A DNA stretch of 64,000 nucleotides from Candidatus Izemoplasmatales bacterium (GTDB taxonomy: Bacteria > Bacillota_I > Bacilli_A > Izemoplasmatales > Hujiaoplasmataceae), in the NCBI GenBank assembly GCA_028698875.1, contig JAQVVR010000001.1:124001-188000 (forward strand). The letters are read 5' to 3'. Shown one piece after another: positions 25,110 through 33,769 of the stretch; within the stretch, counting starts at the first letter, position 1; every line of letters starts with the position of its first letter. The notes below the pieces were generated by a model, which saw only the letters and a list, made by a program, of their open reading frames with translations, was not told where the DNA came from and did not search any database. The position numbers and the translations under genes are program-made.

Positions 25110-26747
25110 TTAATCAGCGGATTTAGGGATATATGAAAAGAATTTACGATCTTCATTAATTAAATGACCCATAATCAAATCATTGATAATAAAGGCCATT
25201 GAGATTGGTGATTGACCTTCTTCATGTAAATACTCTGAAGATATCTCGCTGGTACGTATCAATAATTCTTGATGAATTCGTTGATGCTCTTCAAAATCTG
25301 GATAGTTCAATTTTTCAATAATTAATTCCTCGGATGAAAAATGATTTGCCACAAACATCAATAATCGATCTATCTGCTCAGAAATCTGCTGGGGTGCAGC
25401 CCCGGATACAGTCAGAAAAACCAACTTGTTTCCGATTTCTAATAACTCACGATGTTGTCCGTCGATGGTTAAATCGCCGCAATTCCACTCGTTATTCCAT
25501 TCTAAATAAATCGGTTCTGTACTTGATTTCATCGTTTCACCAGCGCTGACAATTGTATTTCGCCCGTGTTCTTTGGCTATATACATTGCATCATCGGTAC
25601 GTTTATACCATTGATTGAAGTCTTCGCTTTTATGACGCTCCGCCACCCCGAAACTGGCAGTAACTTTTCCAACCCTAGGATGAGGAGTGTTGTTAAGAAT
25701 ATCAAACATTCTTTGGGCTGCAATCATTGCTTCATCAATGATGGTGTTTGGTAATAAAACGACGAATTCCTCCCCGCCGACCCGCGAAATAATATCGGAT
25801 TGACGGAGCGTGCTTTTCAATAGTCGAGCAGTTCTTTCTAATATTTCATCGCCAACTGGATGGCCCCAAATATCGTTAACATATTTAAAATGATCAATAT
25901 CAATGGCTATCATCGAAAGTGGGACATTGGCTGAATTCGCTTTGGCAATCTCTTCAAAAACACGACTATAAAAGAAATTGCGATTGTAAAGACCAGTAAG
26001 TGGATCAATGATTGCGGCTGTACGTAACATTTCTTCTTTCTTAATCATATCCGTGACATCTCTTGCGGATGAATAAAAGAAATTGCCTTGAGGAACGGCT
26101 CGCCATTCAAGATACTTATATGAGCCGTCAGTGCAACGAAAGCGATTAATAAATTGAAATATTCCTTTATGTTTTTTAAGCTTTTTCATCGCATTCAGAG
26201 TTGCTTCTTTATCATCCTCATGAATTAAAGTATAAAAATTAATGTTTTCCAGTTCATCAACGCTATATCCCAAAACCTCCTCAAATCGTTTGTTGACCTT
26301 GAGAAAAAAACCGTCCGGGTCTGCCATGCAGAACATATCAACACTTATTTCTAAAAACGCTTCAAACTCATTTTCTAAATGAACTTCATTGGTTATATCA
26401 CGGATAATGCACCCGAAAAATCCGGGGTCAAGCGGAAATACCCAAAGTAGCAATGTTATCTCTGGCAATAAATCGGATTTCTTTTTTTCAAAATAATACT
26501 GTTTTGCTAGGGAATCATCAAAAAATTGTTCCCATAAATCATCGTTTGGATTCTTTTGACATAAGAAATCATCTAGCCGTTTGCCGAGAACCATCTCTTT
26601 TTGAAGATTAAACAAGGTTGTGAAACTTGAATTTACTTCGACAATTGCGTGTTTTTTGGTTTTTCCTTTCGAATTACCGTCAAATCGAATGAGACAAAAT
26701 GGTTCCGGCGCATTCCCGAAAAAAGAATCAAGTAAGGCATGAATCAT
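25110..26747 (-). CDS. PAS-PAS-GGDEF diguanylate cyclase with C-terminal bacteriohemerythrin
   Basis: 545 aa. The start follows GGAGGTGGGTGA. Residues about 1-120 and 125-245 are PAS domains. Residues about 245-405 form a complete GGDEF domain: DPLTGLYNRNFF, DIDHFKYVND, RVGGEEF, and an RQSD inhibitory site five residues before GGEEF, so it should make cyclic di-GMP with product inhibition. Residues about 415-540 are a hemerythrin domain with the diiron ligands in DGQHREL, NHFSSEE, EEHQRIHQE and GHLINED. Such fusions sense oxygen through the diiron site. No membrane helix is visible, so the protein is cytoplasmic. Transcribed alone. The polysaccharide module at 0-4 kb is a plausible but unproven target. 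Confidence 0.92.
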   Translation of the reverse strand: MIHALLDSFFGNAPEPFCLIRFDGNSKGKTKKHAIVEVNSSFTTLFNLQKEMVLGKRLDDFLCQKNPNDDLWEQFFDDSLAKQYYFEKKKSDLLPEITLLLWVFPLDPGFFGCIIRDITNEVHLENEFEAFLEISVDMFCMADPDGFFLKVNKRFEEVLGYSVDELENINFYTLIHEDDKEATLNAMKKLKKHKGIFQFINRFRCTDGSYKYLEWRAVPQGNFFYSSARDVTDMIKKEEMLRTAAIIDPLTGLYNRNFFYSRVFEEIAKANSANVPLSMIAIDIDHFKYVNDIWGHPVGDEILERTARLLKSTLRQSDIISRVGGEEFVVLLPNTIIDEAMIAAQRMFDILNNTPHPRVGKVTASFGVAERHKSEDFNQWYKRTDDAMYIAKEHGRNTIVSAGETMKSSTEPIYLEWNNEWNCGDLTIDGQHRELLEIGNKLVFLTVSGAAPQQISEQIDRLLMFVANHFSSEELIIEKLNYPDFEEHQRIHQELLIRTSEISSEYLHEEGQSPISMAFIINDLIMGHLINEDRKFFSYIPKSAD

Positions 26748-26814
26748 TCACCCACCTCCGTCATGACATCGTATTATCAAATCTCCGAGGATAATACTGT
26801 GGCTCCCCAATTTC

Positions 26815-26843
26815 ATTGTAGAGCATGAAAAGCCGTTTTTCAA
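26815..26843 (-). promoter_or_regulatory. Promoter of the GGDEF-hemerythrin gene
   Basis: Read on the minus strand: TTGAAA, 17 bases, TACAAT. Confidence 0.6.
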
Positions 26844-26865
26844 TCGATATAATGCAAAAAAGCAA

Positions 26866-26907
26866 TAAAAAACCTTCTGTCAAAATATTCATTTTGGGAC
26901 AGAAGGT
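26866..26907 (-). terminator. Terminator of htpG
   Basis: Perfect 10-bp arms ACCTTCTGTC and GACAGAAGGT with a 16-nt loop, followed by six T on the minus strand. Confidence 0.9.
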
Positions 26908-26932
26908 GATATTTAACAAAAAATTGAAAGTG

Positions 26933-28846
26933 TTATTTTGCAGCCTTAATCATTAATTTGACCATCTTATCAGCGAAAGCGACTGGATCTTTGACTGTCA
27001 AACCCTCAATTAACAGCGCTTGGTCAAACAAAATCCATGCATAATCATTTAAAGAGGATGGATCATTGGCAAATACGGTTGTGATGGCTTTAAACAATTC
27101 GTGTTTTGGGTTGATTTCTAAAATTTTATCAGCTTTAAGGTCTTTATCACCCGGCATTTGACTGATTACTTTTTCCATTTCAAATGATAGTCCTTCTCCG
27201 GATACTAAACAAACCGGAGAATCCGTCAAACGAGTCGAAATTTTTACATCTTTGACTTCAGATGCCAATGTAGTTTTAATTGCCTCTAACAAGTCTTTAT
27301 GTGTTTCTTCGAGGTCTTTAACTGTCTGTTTTTCGGTTTCATCAATTAAGTTCAGATCGCCTTGATTAATCGATTTGAAGGCATGCTTTTCGTACTCATG
27401 GAGAATATTTATCATAAACTCGTCGATGTCATCTGATAAGATTAAAACATCATAATTTTTAGATTTTAATAAATCCATTTGCGGTGAAACTAAGATTTGT
27501 TCTTTAGAGGCGGCAGAACCGTAAAAAATATCCTTTTGATCAGCCGGCATCTTTGTAACGTATTCATTTAAAGTAATTGGTTTGTCTTCATTTACGGTTT
27601 TAAATAGTATCAAATCTTGTAACAACTCTTTCTTCTCGCCGTAATTATCATAAATACCATATTTCATATCAATGCCGAAGGCTTTGAAGAATTCTTCATA
27701 TTTATCTCGATCATTTTTTAAAGTCTTTTCCAATTCAGACAAAATCTTTTTCTCTAGGTTGGCAGCGATTTTAATCAGTTGTCGGTTATGCTGTAAAACC
27801 TCACGAGAAATGTTAAGTGATAAATCAGGAGAGACTACCAATCCTTTGACAAAACGGAGATAGTCTGGCACCAATTCTTTGCACTTTTCCATGACAAAAA
27901 CGCCTTTAGCATATAACTGGAGTCCTTTTTCATATTTCTCCGAGTAGAGGTTATATGGAGCTTTTCCAGGGATGAATACAATTGCTTTGTATGTCAAAGC
28001 ACCTTCCACATCGGTCCAAATGGTTAAAAGGGGATCGACATAATCAAAGTATGTATTCTTGTAAAATTCGTTTAGGTCGGTGTCTTTGACTTCGGCTTTC
28101 GATTTGTTCCAAATTGGGGTCATCGAATTGAGAGTTTTGATTTCCGTGATCGTTTCATACTTATCTTCAATCGGTTTTCCCTCGGCGTCTAAAACCGGTT
28201 TTTCAGTTTCCTGTTCCATCATGATGGGATAACGCACATAATCTGAGTATTTTTTGACAAGCGATGATAGTTTATAGGTTTCTAAGAATTCATCGTAGTT
28301 TTCCTCATCTTCATTTTTACGCAGGTGAAGAGTAACTGTTGTCCCTCGATCGGGTTTATTAATTTCTTCAATAGTATATGAATCTTCTCCTTTGGATGTC
28401 CAAAGGAAGGCCTTTTCACTGAATGGCGACTTGGTGCGAACTTCAACAGACGTTGACACCATAAATGCTGAGTAAAAACCAACCCCAAATTGGCCGATTA
28501 AATCGACTTCTTTGGCATCTTTTTCTTTAATCGTTTTCAAAAAATCAAGCGTTCCGCTTTTTGCAATAGTTCCTAAGTTGTTGACAAGATCATCATAGGT
28601 CATTCCGATACCATTATCGGAGATTGTAATCGTTCTTTTCTTTTTGTTGACATCCAAATGGATTTCATAATCATTCGTTTTTTCTAGTTTTTCATCAGTA
28701 AGTGAAGTCAAATGGTATTTATCAATGGCATCACTAGCATTGGATATTAACTCCCGTAAGAATATTTCTTTGTTGGTGTAGATTGAGTTGATCATTAGGT
28801 GTAACAACCGCTTAGATTCGGTTTTAAACTCTAGTTTTTCCGACAT
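26933..28846 (-). CDS. htpG: Chaperone HtpG (Hsp90)
   Basis: 637 aa, full length. ATG 28846 is used because GGAGGAT precedes it; an ATG 5 codons upstream is part of that site. The GHKL ATPase motifs are intact: ELISNASDAIDK, ISDNGIGM, GQFGVGFYSAF and the GTTVTLHL strand. The middle domain (NISREVLQHNR) and C-terminal dimer domain follow. HtpG is a cytoplasmic ATP-dependent chaperone. A CIRCE-like element overlaps the -35 box, so HrcA control is likely; in Bacillus subtilis htpG is not in the HrcA regulon. Confidence 0.97.
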   Translation of the reverse strand: MSEKLEFKTESKRLLHLMINSIYTNKEIFLRELISNASDAIDKYHLTSLTDEKLEKTNDYEIHLDVNKKKRTITISDNGIGMTYDDLVNNLGTIAKSGTLDFLKTIKEKDAKEVDLIGQFGVGFYSAFMVSTSVEVRTKSPFSEKAFLWTSKGEDSYTIEEINKPDRGTTVTLHLRKNEDEENYDEFLETYKLSSLVKKYSDYVRYPIMMEQETEKPVLDAEGKPIEDKYETITEIKTLNSMTPIWNKSKAEVKDTDLNEFYKNTYFDYVDPLLTIWTDVEGALTYKAIVFIPGKAPYNLYSEKYEKGLQLYAKGVFVMEKCKELVPDYLRFVKGLVVSPDLSLNISREVLQHNRQLIKIAANLEKKILSELEKTLKNDRDKYEEFFKAFGIDMKYGIYDNYGEKKELLQDLILFKTVNEDKPITLNEYVTKMPADQKDIFYGSAASKEQILVSPQMDLLKSKNYDVLILSDDIDEFMINILHEYEKHAFKSINQGDLNLIDETEKQTVKDLEETHKDLLEAIKTTLASEVKDVKISTRLTDSPVCLVSGEGLSFEMEKVISQMPGDKDLKADKILEINPKHELFKAITTVFANDPSSLNDYAWILFDQALLIEGLTVKDPVAFADKMVKLMIKAAK

Positions 28847-28878
28847 TTTTTCATCCTCCATTTATGTTTCCGATAACT

Positions 28879-28907
28879 ATTATACCCTTAATGATTAGCA
28901 GAGTCAA
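28879..28907 (-). promoter_or_regulatory. Promoter of htpG
   Basis: On the minus strand TTGACT and TATAAT are 17 bases apart. The -35 box lies within the CIRCE-like operator. Confidence 0.85.
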
Positions 28908-28921
28908 GCATAGAGTGCTAA
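28895..28921 (-). promoter_or_regulatory. CIRCE-like HrcA operator
   Basis: On the minus strand the first half is a perfect TTAGCACTC, then 9 bases, then CTCTGCTAA, which matches the consensus second half GAGTGCTAA at 6 of 9 positions. Its place over the -35 box of a heat-shock gene supports it. Confidence 0.75.
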
Positions 28922-28944
28922 TAGTGATAATTTTTACAATATTT

Positions 28945-29538
28945 CTACTTTTCACTTGTAAGATTGATGGCTAATATTTTACGATTCTGCAAAGCAAGTC
29001 CAATAACAACGCACAATAGCATTGAAGGAAGCATATACAAAGCGTTATATAATAATGATCCAACAACAATTGCCGACTCACCCAGTGACATACCAAACAG
29101 ATTGTTCATAAATCCGATTTCCGTGGGAATATATTCGGCCCAGAAAATGATACCTGCTATTGATGCTACAATATATCGTAGAGTGCTCCCTAATAAAATT
29201 CCCAAAGAAAAAGGTAATGGTTTTGATAAAGCATTTTTAAATATACCGCCTAACCCGATAACCATAAACGCCAGAAAATAATCCATAATAAACTGAGGTA
29301 TGGAAAGTATGAATGGTGGTTTTAATAAACATTGAATCAAACCAAATAAAGCTCCAGCAATGATACCATTATACCAACCTCGTCGGTAACTAACCACAAA
29401 AACTGGTAACATCGCAATGGAGATGCTACCACCGTAAGGCAGTTCATATATTATCCCACAAATAAAATCAAGGATAACAGCCATTGCCACAAAAACTCCG
29501 AGTTCCACTAAAACAGCAACTTGATGATTTTTTTTCAA
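28945..29538 (-). CDS. thiT: Thiamine transporter ThiT (ECF S component)
   Basis: 197 aa, six membrane helices, no loops of note. The start is TTG with AAAGGAG 5 bases before it. The family segments ELGVFVAMAVILDFI, LPYGGSISIAMLPVF and YRRGWYNGIIAG (the thiamine-binding region in Lactococcus ThiT) are clear. ThiT captures thiamine and needs the shared ECF module (EcfA, EcfA', EcfT), which is not in the window. Expression is controlled by the upstream TPP riboswitch and its terminator. Confidence 0.93.
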   Translation of the reverse strand: MKKNHQVAVLVELGVFVAMAVILDFICGIIYELPYGGSISIAMLPVFVVSYRRGWYNGIIAGALFGLIQCLLKPPFILSIPQFIMDYFLAFMVIGLGGIFKNALSKPLPFSLGILLGSTLRYIVASIAGIIFWAEYIPTEIGFMNNLFGMSLGESAIVVGSLLYNALYMLPSMLLCVVIGLALQNRKILAINLTSEK

Positions 29539-29556
29539 TTAATCTCCTTTAGGGAC

Positions 29557-29581
29557 AAAAAAAGCCCCTTATATATAAGGG
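29557..29581 (-). terminator. Riboswitch-controlled terminator before thiT
   Basis: CCCTTATATATAAGGG is a perfect palindrome followed on the minus strand by GC and seven T, placed between the TPP aptamer and the thiT start. Confidence 0.85.
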
Positions 29582-29599
29582 ACCCGTTCGTAAAAAGAT

Positions 29600-29681
29600 G
29601 TTCCTACGCTGGCATTATCCAGATCAGGTAAGGTCTATAACGGAATAGTTATACTCTCAGCCCAGTTCCCCGAGCTCCCCT
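29600..29681 (-). ncRNA. TPP riboswitch (THI element)
   Basis: Read on the minus strand, the conserved CTGAGAG (29654-29660) is followed by ACCTGATCTGG, ATAATGCCAGCG and TAGGAA, the standard aptamer order for thiamine pyrophosphate. The downstream terminator predicts that thiT is shut off when TPP is high. Confidence 0.93.
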
Positions 29682-29695
29682 TATTTGGTAATGAA

Positions 29696-29724
29696 ATTAT
29701 ATCATAAAATGATCGTTAAGTCAA
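29696..29724 (-). promoter_or_regulatory. Promoter of the TPP riboswitch-thiT transcript
   Basis: TTGACT, 17 bases, TATAAT on the minus strand, just upstream of the aptamer. Confidence 0.85.
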
Positions 29725-29743
29725 AATAAATTTGCTGGAGTAA

Positions 29744-30916
29744 TTATTTGGAAAACATGATTTTTTCACTATTAAACATGCGGTTAAGCAAGACGATCAG
29801 TAAGGCGGTAAATACTAAATTAGCCATGACAGTAATCATCATGTACATGGTGATGTTAGGATCAAATGTCAAAACGGCTATTAAAGATTGAACCGTATTA
29901 TATATCGGTATCAAATAGAACCACCAACTTGCATTGGCTCCTTCACCGAAAATCGATGAGATACCGATAATGATAGTCAACAGATATATTGGCGTAATCA
30001 ACGTTCCGGCTTCTTTTAAATTCTTGGCATATGCGGAAACCACGGATATAACGCCGACTATAACGAATACTGTTGAAAACAACAATCCCAAAATCATCGC
30101 ATATTCACCGATGCCATAGATTGATAAGAAATCGATATCTTCACCAAATAGTTTTGGGAATGAGGTGATTATACCGATAAAGGAAGAAATTGCTGAAAGT
30201 AAAGATAACACTCCAAGGCTCGCTACTTTTCCCATTGCAATTTGACTACGTTTAACTGGGGTCACTAACAAGGTTGCCATCGTTCCGCGTTCTTTTTCAC
30301 CAGCGATTGACTCGGGTCCGATGGCCATCGCACCTGAGAATAAAAACATTACTACTAACATTGGCAATAAGGTTGCCATAATGGTGCCCATAAGTTTTTT
30401 TTCATCGATAGGTTGTGTGCCGACATTATACAACAAAACTGTAGTATCCTCGTACAATTGGTATGATAATGCTTTACCGTAAATATCAAGATATCCACGA
30501 TAAACCTGATAAATTGTTTGCGATTGAGATTCGTTGCCATTATAATAAATATCTGCTGTTGCTTGATATCCATCGACAAGATTTGACTCGATGTTAGCGG
30601 GAAATACGATGATTAAATCCCATTCACCTTGATCGACAAGTGTCATATATGTAGGAATTTCCGAAGCTGCAATGGTTATTATATTATCGATGTTCTCGTT
30701 ATCAGGTAATGCGTAGATTGATGTGAATCCTTCTGTAGGATTTACAATTGCAATATTTCCTGGGTCGGGAGCGGATAGACTAGTCATGGCTGTACCCATG
30801 AAAGAATAGATGATGAAAATCATCAGACCCGGAAGAATCATGACTGAAAAAAGTAACCTCTTATCTTTAATTACACGATCCCATTCTTTTTTGAAAATCG
30901 TCAAAACGTTTTTCAT
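29744..30916 (-). CDS. ABC transporter permease (NatB-like)
   Basis: 390 aa from ATG 30916, which comes 1 base after the stop of the ATPase gene and follows GAGGAAGC; the frame runs further upstream inside the ATPase without a ribosome site. It has one helix at the N-terminus (LFSVMILPGLMIFIIYSF), a large external domain of about 130 residues, and five or six helices in the C-terminal half, with GEKERGTMATLLVTPVKR, the hallmark of ABC-2 exporters of the NatB/YhaP type. Relatives export sodium, drugs or peptides. Substrate not known. Confidence 0.88.
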   Translation of the reverse strand: MKNVLTIFKKEWDRVIKDKRLLFSVMILPGLMIFIIYSFMGTAMTSLSAPDPGNIAIVNPTEGFTSIYALPDNENIDNIITIAASEIPTYMTLVDQGEWDLIIVFPANIESNLVDGYQATADIYYNGNESQSQTIYQVYRGYLDIYGKALSYQLYEDTTVLLYNVGTQPIDEKKLMGTIMATLLPMLVVMFLFSGAMAIGPESIAGEKERGTMATLLVTPVKRSQIAMGKVASLGVLSLLSAISSFIGIITSFPKLFGEDIDFLSIYGIGEYAMILGLLFSTVFVIVGVISVVSAYAKNLKEAGTLITPIYLLTIIIGISSIFGEGANASWWFYLIPIYNTVQSLIAVLTFDPNITMYMMITVMANLVFTALLIVLLNRMFNSEKIMFSK

Positions 30917-30917
30917 A

Positions 30918-31694
30918 TTAAGCTTCCTCGCTTTCTGAGGCAACCAATTCAAAGAATTGATTTTCGAGGTTTGCTTCTGTACCGCCAGCTTCGTCAATTG
31001 TTTCCGTTAATAATAATTTCCCATTGATAATGATACCAACTCGATCACATATTTTTTCAACAACACTAAAGATATGGGTCGATATTATAATCGTTTTTCC
31101 TTCGTTTTTTAGTTCGGTCAGATAATCCGTAACTACTTTTGCGGTCAAAACATCTAATCCATTCGTTGGCTCATCAAAAACGATGACTGCCGGATCATGC
31201 AACAACGAAATGGCGATTTGCACTTTTTGGCGCATACCCGTGGAAAGTTCCCCAACTTTAACCTCGGCAAAGCGATCAATACCGAATTTTTCGAAGAGTT
31301 GTTTTTTTCGTTCTTTAATGATGTCTTCCGTTACCCCTCGCAAACGAGCAAAATAATCAAACAAATAGTTTGGAGTAAAAAAAGCTTCCAGTTGCAAGTC
31401 GCTTGTTAAAAACCCAATTGACTGACGGACACCTTCAGGATCAGTTATTACACTATGTCCATTGACAATAATATCTCCCGAATCCGGTTTAATGAGTGTG
31501 GAAATACAACGTAAAGCTGTCGTTTTTCCAGCACCATTTGGACCAAGTAAACCGTATATTTCCCCTTTATATGCGGTAAAGGAAAGACCATTGACAGCAA
31601 CTTTTCTTTTATCTTTCACCCGTTCGATTTTTTGTTGTTTTTTCGAAAGAATATAAGTTTTGGTTATATCTTTGATAATAACTTGTGCTTCCAC
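30918..31694 (-). CDS. ABC transporter ATP-binding protein (NatA-like)
   Basis: 258 aa from GTG 31694, after AGAGGTGA; the longer frame to 31790 has no ribosome site. Walker A GPNGAGKTT, Q-loop region SIGFLTSD, signature LSTGMRQKV, Walker B VIVFDEPTNGLD and the H-loop STHIF are complete. It powers the NatB-like permease encoded next. The pair lies downstream of pdp with a gap of about 100 bases and no clear promoter, so it may be read through from pdp. Confidence 0.93.
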   Translation of the reverse strand: MEAQVIIKDITKTYILSKKQQKIERVKDKRKVAVNGLSFTAYKGEIYGLLGPNGAGKTTALRCISTLIKPDSGDIIVNGHSVITDPEGVRQSIGFLTSDLQLEAFFTPNYLFDYFARLRGVTEDIIKERKKQLFEKFGIDRFAEVKVGELSTGMRQKVQIAISLLHDPAVIVFDEPTNGLDVLTAKVVTDYLTELKNEGKTIIISTHIFSVVEKICDRVGIIINGKLLLTETIDEAGGTEANLENQFFELVASESEEA

Positions 31695-31795
31695 AAAATC
31701 ACCTCTACATGGATTAGATAATAAAAGGTGGCAAATTCCGATTGTTTTTTCGAATTCAACCATCTTATAGTGGTTAACCAGACAAAGCAAATCAA

Positions 31796-33088
31796 CTAAC
31801 GAATGATTTCAAGAATAATTGGTGGAGTTGTGATAGGATAATCAACGATATCAAAGGCTTCTGTTAAAGAATCAAAGATATCCGCGCTAATGGGTTTGTC
31901 CGCATATATGCGCGCTAACGTTTCACCACTATTGACATGATTACCAATCTTTTTGGCTAATACAATTCCCACCATCGGATCAATGATATCATCTTTAGTT
32001 TCACGACCCCCACCTAATTTCATAGATGCCAAGCCAATATTTAAAGCTTTGATTACTTTTATATATCCGGTTTTTTTGGATTTAAATTCTACTATTTCTT
32101 TGGCTTTTATAAAATGTTCTAAATCATCAATATGTCCACCTTGAGCTGTGATGAATTCGTAAAATTTAGCTAAAGCCTTGCCATTGTGCAAATTATCATA
32201 AGCAATTGTTTTTGCTTCTTCAAGGGTTTTTGCCTGTTTTGCATTATATATCATATGCGATCCGATTTCCACACATAAAGTTTCTAAATCATGAGGCCCG
32301 TGACCCGATAATGTATCGATTGCTTCTTTGACTTCTAGCCGATTACCTACTGCTAGTCCTAGTGGTTGGTTCATATCGGTCACAAAAGCAATGACAATTT
32401 TTCCAAATGACTTACCAATATTGACCATCAAGCGTGATAAAATCCGCGCATCATCAATAGTTTTCATAAAAGCCCCATCACCAATTTTAACATCAAGGCA
32501 GATAACATCGGCCCCAGCTGCTAATTTCTTCGACATGATTGAAGAAGCAATAAGAGGAATTGAGGGTACTGATCCAGTTACATCACGCAAGGCATATAAT
32601 AATTTATCAGCGGGAACAAGTTCGGCTGTTTGTCCAGCAACAGCTATATTAATCTTGTTAACCTGATCGATGAAGGCTTGTTCAGAAAGGTTGATGTGAC
32701 AACCATCAATTGATTCAAGCTTATCAAGTGTTCCTCCAGTATGACCCAATCCCCGACCAGAAAGCTTAGCAAGTTTAGCCCCAGCAGAAGCAACTAACGG
32801 GCCTAATATAAGGGTTGTTTTATCGCCAACTCCACCGGTTGAATGCTTATCAACTTTGAGGCCTTTGATTGGTGATAAATCGATCACATCGCCACTATAT
32901 AACATTGATTTGGTTAAAGCTGCTGACTCTTCATCAGTCATTCCGACAAAATATATTGCCATCAACCAGGCGCTAATTTGATAATCAGGAATTGTACCTT
33001 TGACATACCCGTGGATTACAAATTCAATCTCCTCGGCACTCAAAGTTAATCCATCCCGTTTTTTTTCTATGATGTCTACCATTCTCAT
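31796..33088 (-). CDS. pdp: Pyrimidine-nucleoside phosphorylase
   Basis: 430 aa from ATG 33088 (MRMVDIIEKKRDG, the same opening as Bacillus Pdp), following GAGGTGG. It splits uridine, thymidine and deoxyuridine with phosphate. VDKHSTGGVGDKTTL, the phosphate loop SGRGLGHTGGTLDKLES and the pyrimidine-site segment LYALRDVTGSVPSIPLIASSIMSKK (as shorter pieces around residues 165-190) are present. It fits with the external 5'-nucleotidase at 33.8 kb in a nucleotide-scavenging route. An extended -10 box (TGATATAAT) lies upstream. Confidence 0.95.
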   Translation of the reverse strand: MRMVDIIEKKRDGLTLSAEEIEFVIHGYVKGTIPDYQISAWLMAIYFVGMTDEESAALTKSMLYSGDVIDLSPIKGLKVDKHSTGGVGDKTTLILGPLVASAGAKLAKLSGRGLGHTGGTLDKLESIDGCHINLSEQAFIDQVNKINIAVAGQTAELVPADKLLYALRDVTGSVPSIPLIASSIMSKKLAAGADVICLDVKIGDGAFMKTIDDARILSRLMVNIGKSFGKIVIAFVTDMNQPLGLAVGNRLEVKEAIDTLSGHGPHDLETLCVEIGSHMIYNAKQAKTLEEAKTIAYDNLHNGKALAKFYEFITAQGGHIDDLEHFIKAKEIVEFKSKKTGYIKVIKALNIGLASMKLGGGRETKDDIIDPMVGIVLAKKIGNHVNSGETLARIYADKPISADIFDSLTEAFDIVDYPITTPPIILEIIR

Positions 33089-33104
33089 ACTATCCACCTC
33101 GGTA

Positions 33105-33113
33105 AAATTATTA
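33105..33113 (-). promoter_or_regulatory. Extended -10 promoter of pdp (approximate position)
   Basis: TGATATAAT read on the minus strand in the short gap between pdp and the divergent phosphatase gene. The opposite strand has TATAAT at 33137-33142 for the phosphatase. Confidence 0.5.
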
Positions 33114-33159
33114 TATCATATCTGATAAAAATATAGTATAATTGTTTCCGGTGATTTTA

Positions 33160-33735
33160 ATGAATATGCTTTGTTTAATGCGGCACGGCGAAACCGATGC
33201 CAATAAAAAATTAATCGTTCAAGGGCGGATCAATAATCCTTTAAATGAAACTGGAAAAATTCAGGCTCAGCAAGCCAGCAAATTCCTAATTAATGCTCAC
33301 GAGAACTTTGATATGATTGTTTCAAGTCCGTTGGTCCGTGCTCTTGAAACAGCAAATATCATTGCTTTAGCATATGGTCTTAATCAACAAGTGTTGATAT
33401 GGCCAGATTTTACTGAACGCGATTTTGGCGATTTTGATGGGCGAGTAATCGATAATGAATACGCTAAACGCGTTGTTTTTGATGAAATTCCACATATGGA
33501 AAAAAATCATGATTTGGAAAACCGAATCAAAAATGGACTTACAGCTCTATGTCAAGCCTACCCTAATCGTAAGATCCTAATTGTTGCCCACTCCCATGTC
33601 ATCAAAGCGTTATTAGTTAATTTGTTGCCAGGATTTACCTACACTTCGTATTTATTCAACTGCAGTCTAAACTATCTAAAATATGAAGATGGCAAATATT
33701 CTGTGATTGCTCATAATGTTAATCCTTTACTATAA
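33160..33735 (+). CDS. Histidine phosphatase family protein (phosphoglycerate-mutase-like)
   Basis: 191 aa from ATG 33160, after GGTGA. The catalytic motif LMRHGETDANK is at the N-terminus, the second arginine is in SSPLVRALETA, the glutamate in TERDFGDFDG, and the second histidine in VAHSHVI. Such small enzymes are usually broad phosphatases (PhoE/GpmB-like) or alpha-ribazole phosphatases rather than true mutases. A cytoplasmic protein with no partner gene, divergent from pdp. Confidence 0.85.
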   Translation: MNMLCLMRHGETDANKKLIVQGRINNPLNETGKIQAQQASKFLINAHENFDMIVSSPLVRALETANIIALAYGLNQQVLIWPDFTERDFGDFDGRVIDNEYAKRVVFDEIPHMEKNHDLENRIKNGLTALCQAYPNRKILIVAHSHVIKALLVNLLPGFTYTSYLFNCSLNYLKYEDGKYSVIAHNVNPLL

Positions 33736-33769
33736 AAAGATCGAAATTTTATTTCCGATCTTTTTTTTA
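33734..33769. terminator. Bidirectional terminator after the histidine phosphatase gene
   Basis: AAAAAGATCG and CGATCTTTTT with a 12-nt loop between convergent genes. Confidence 0.85.
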
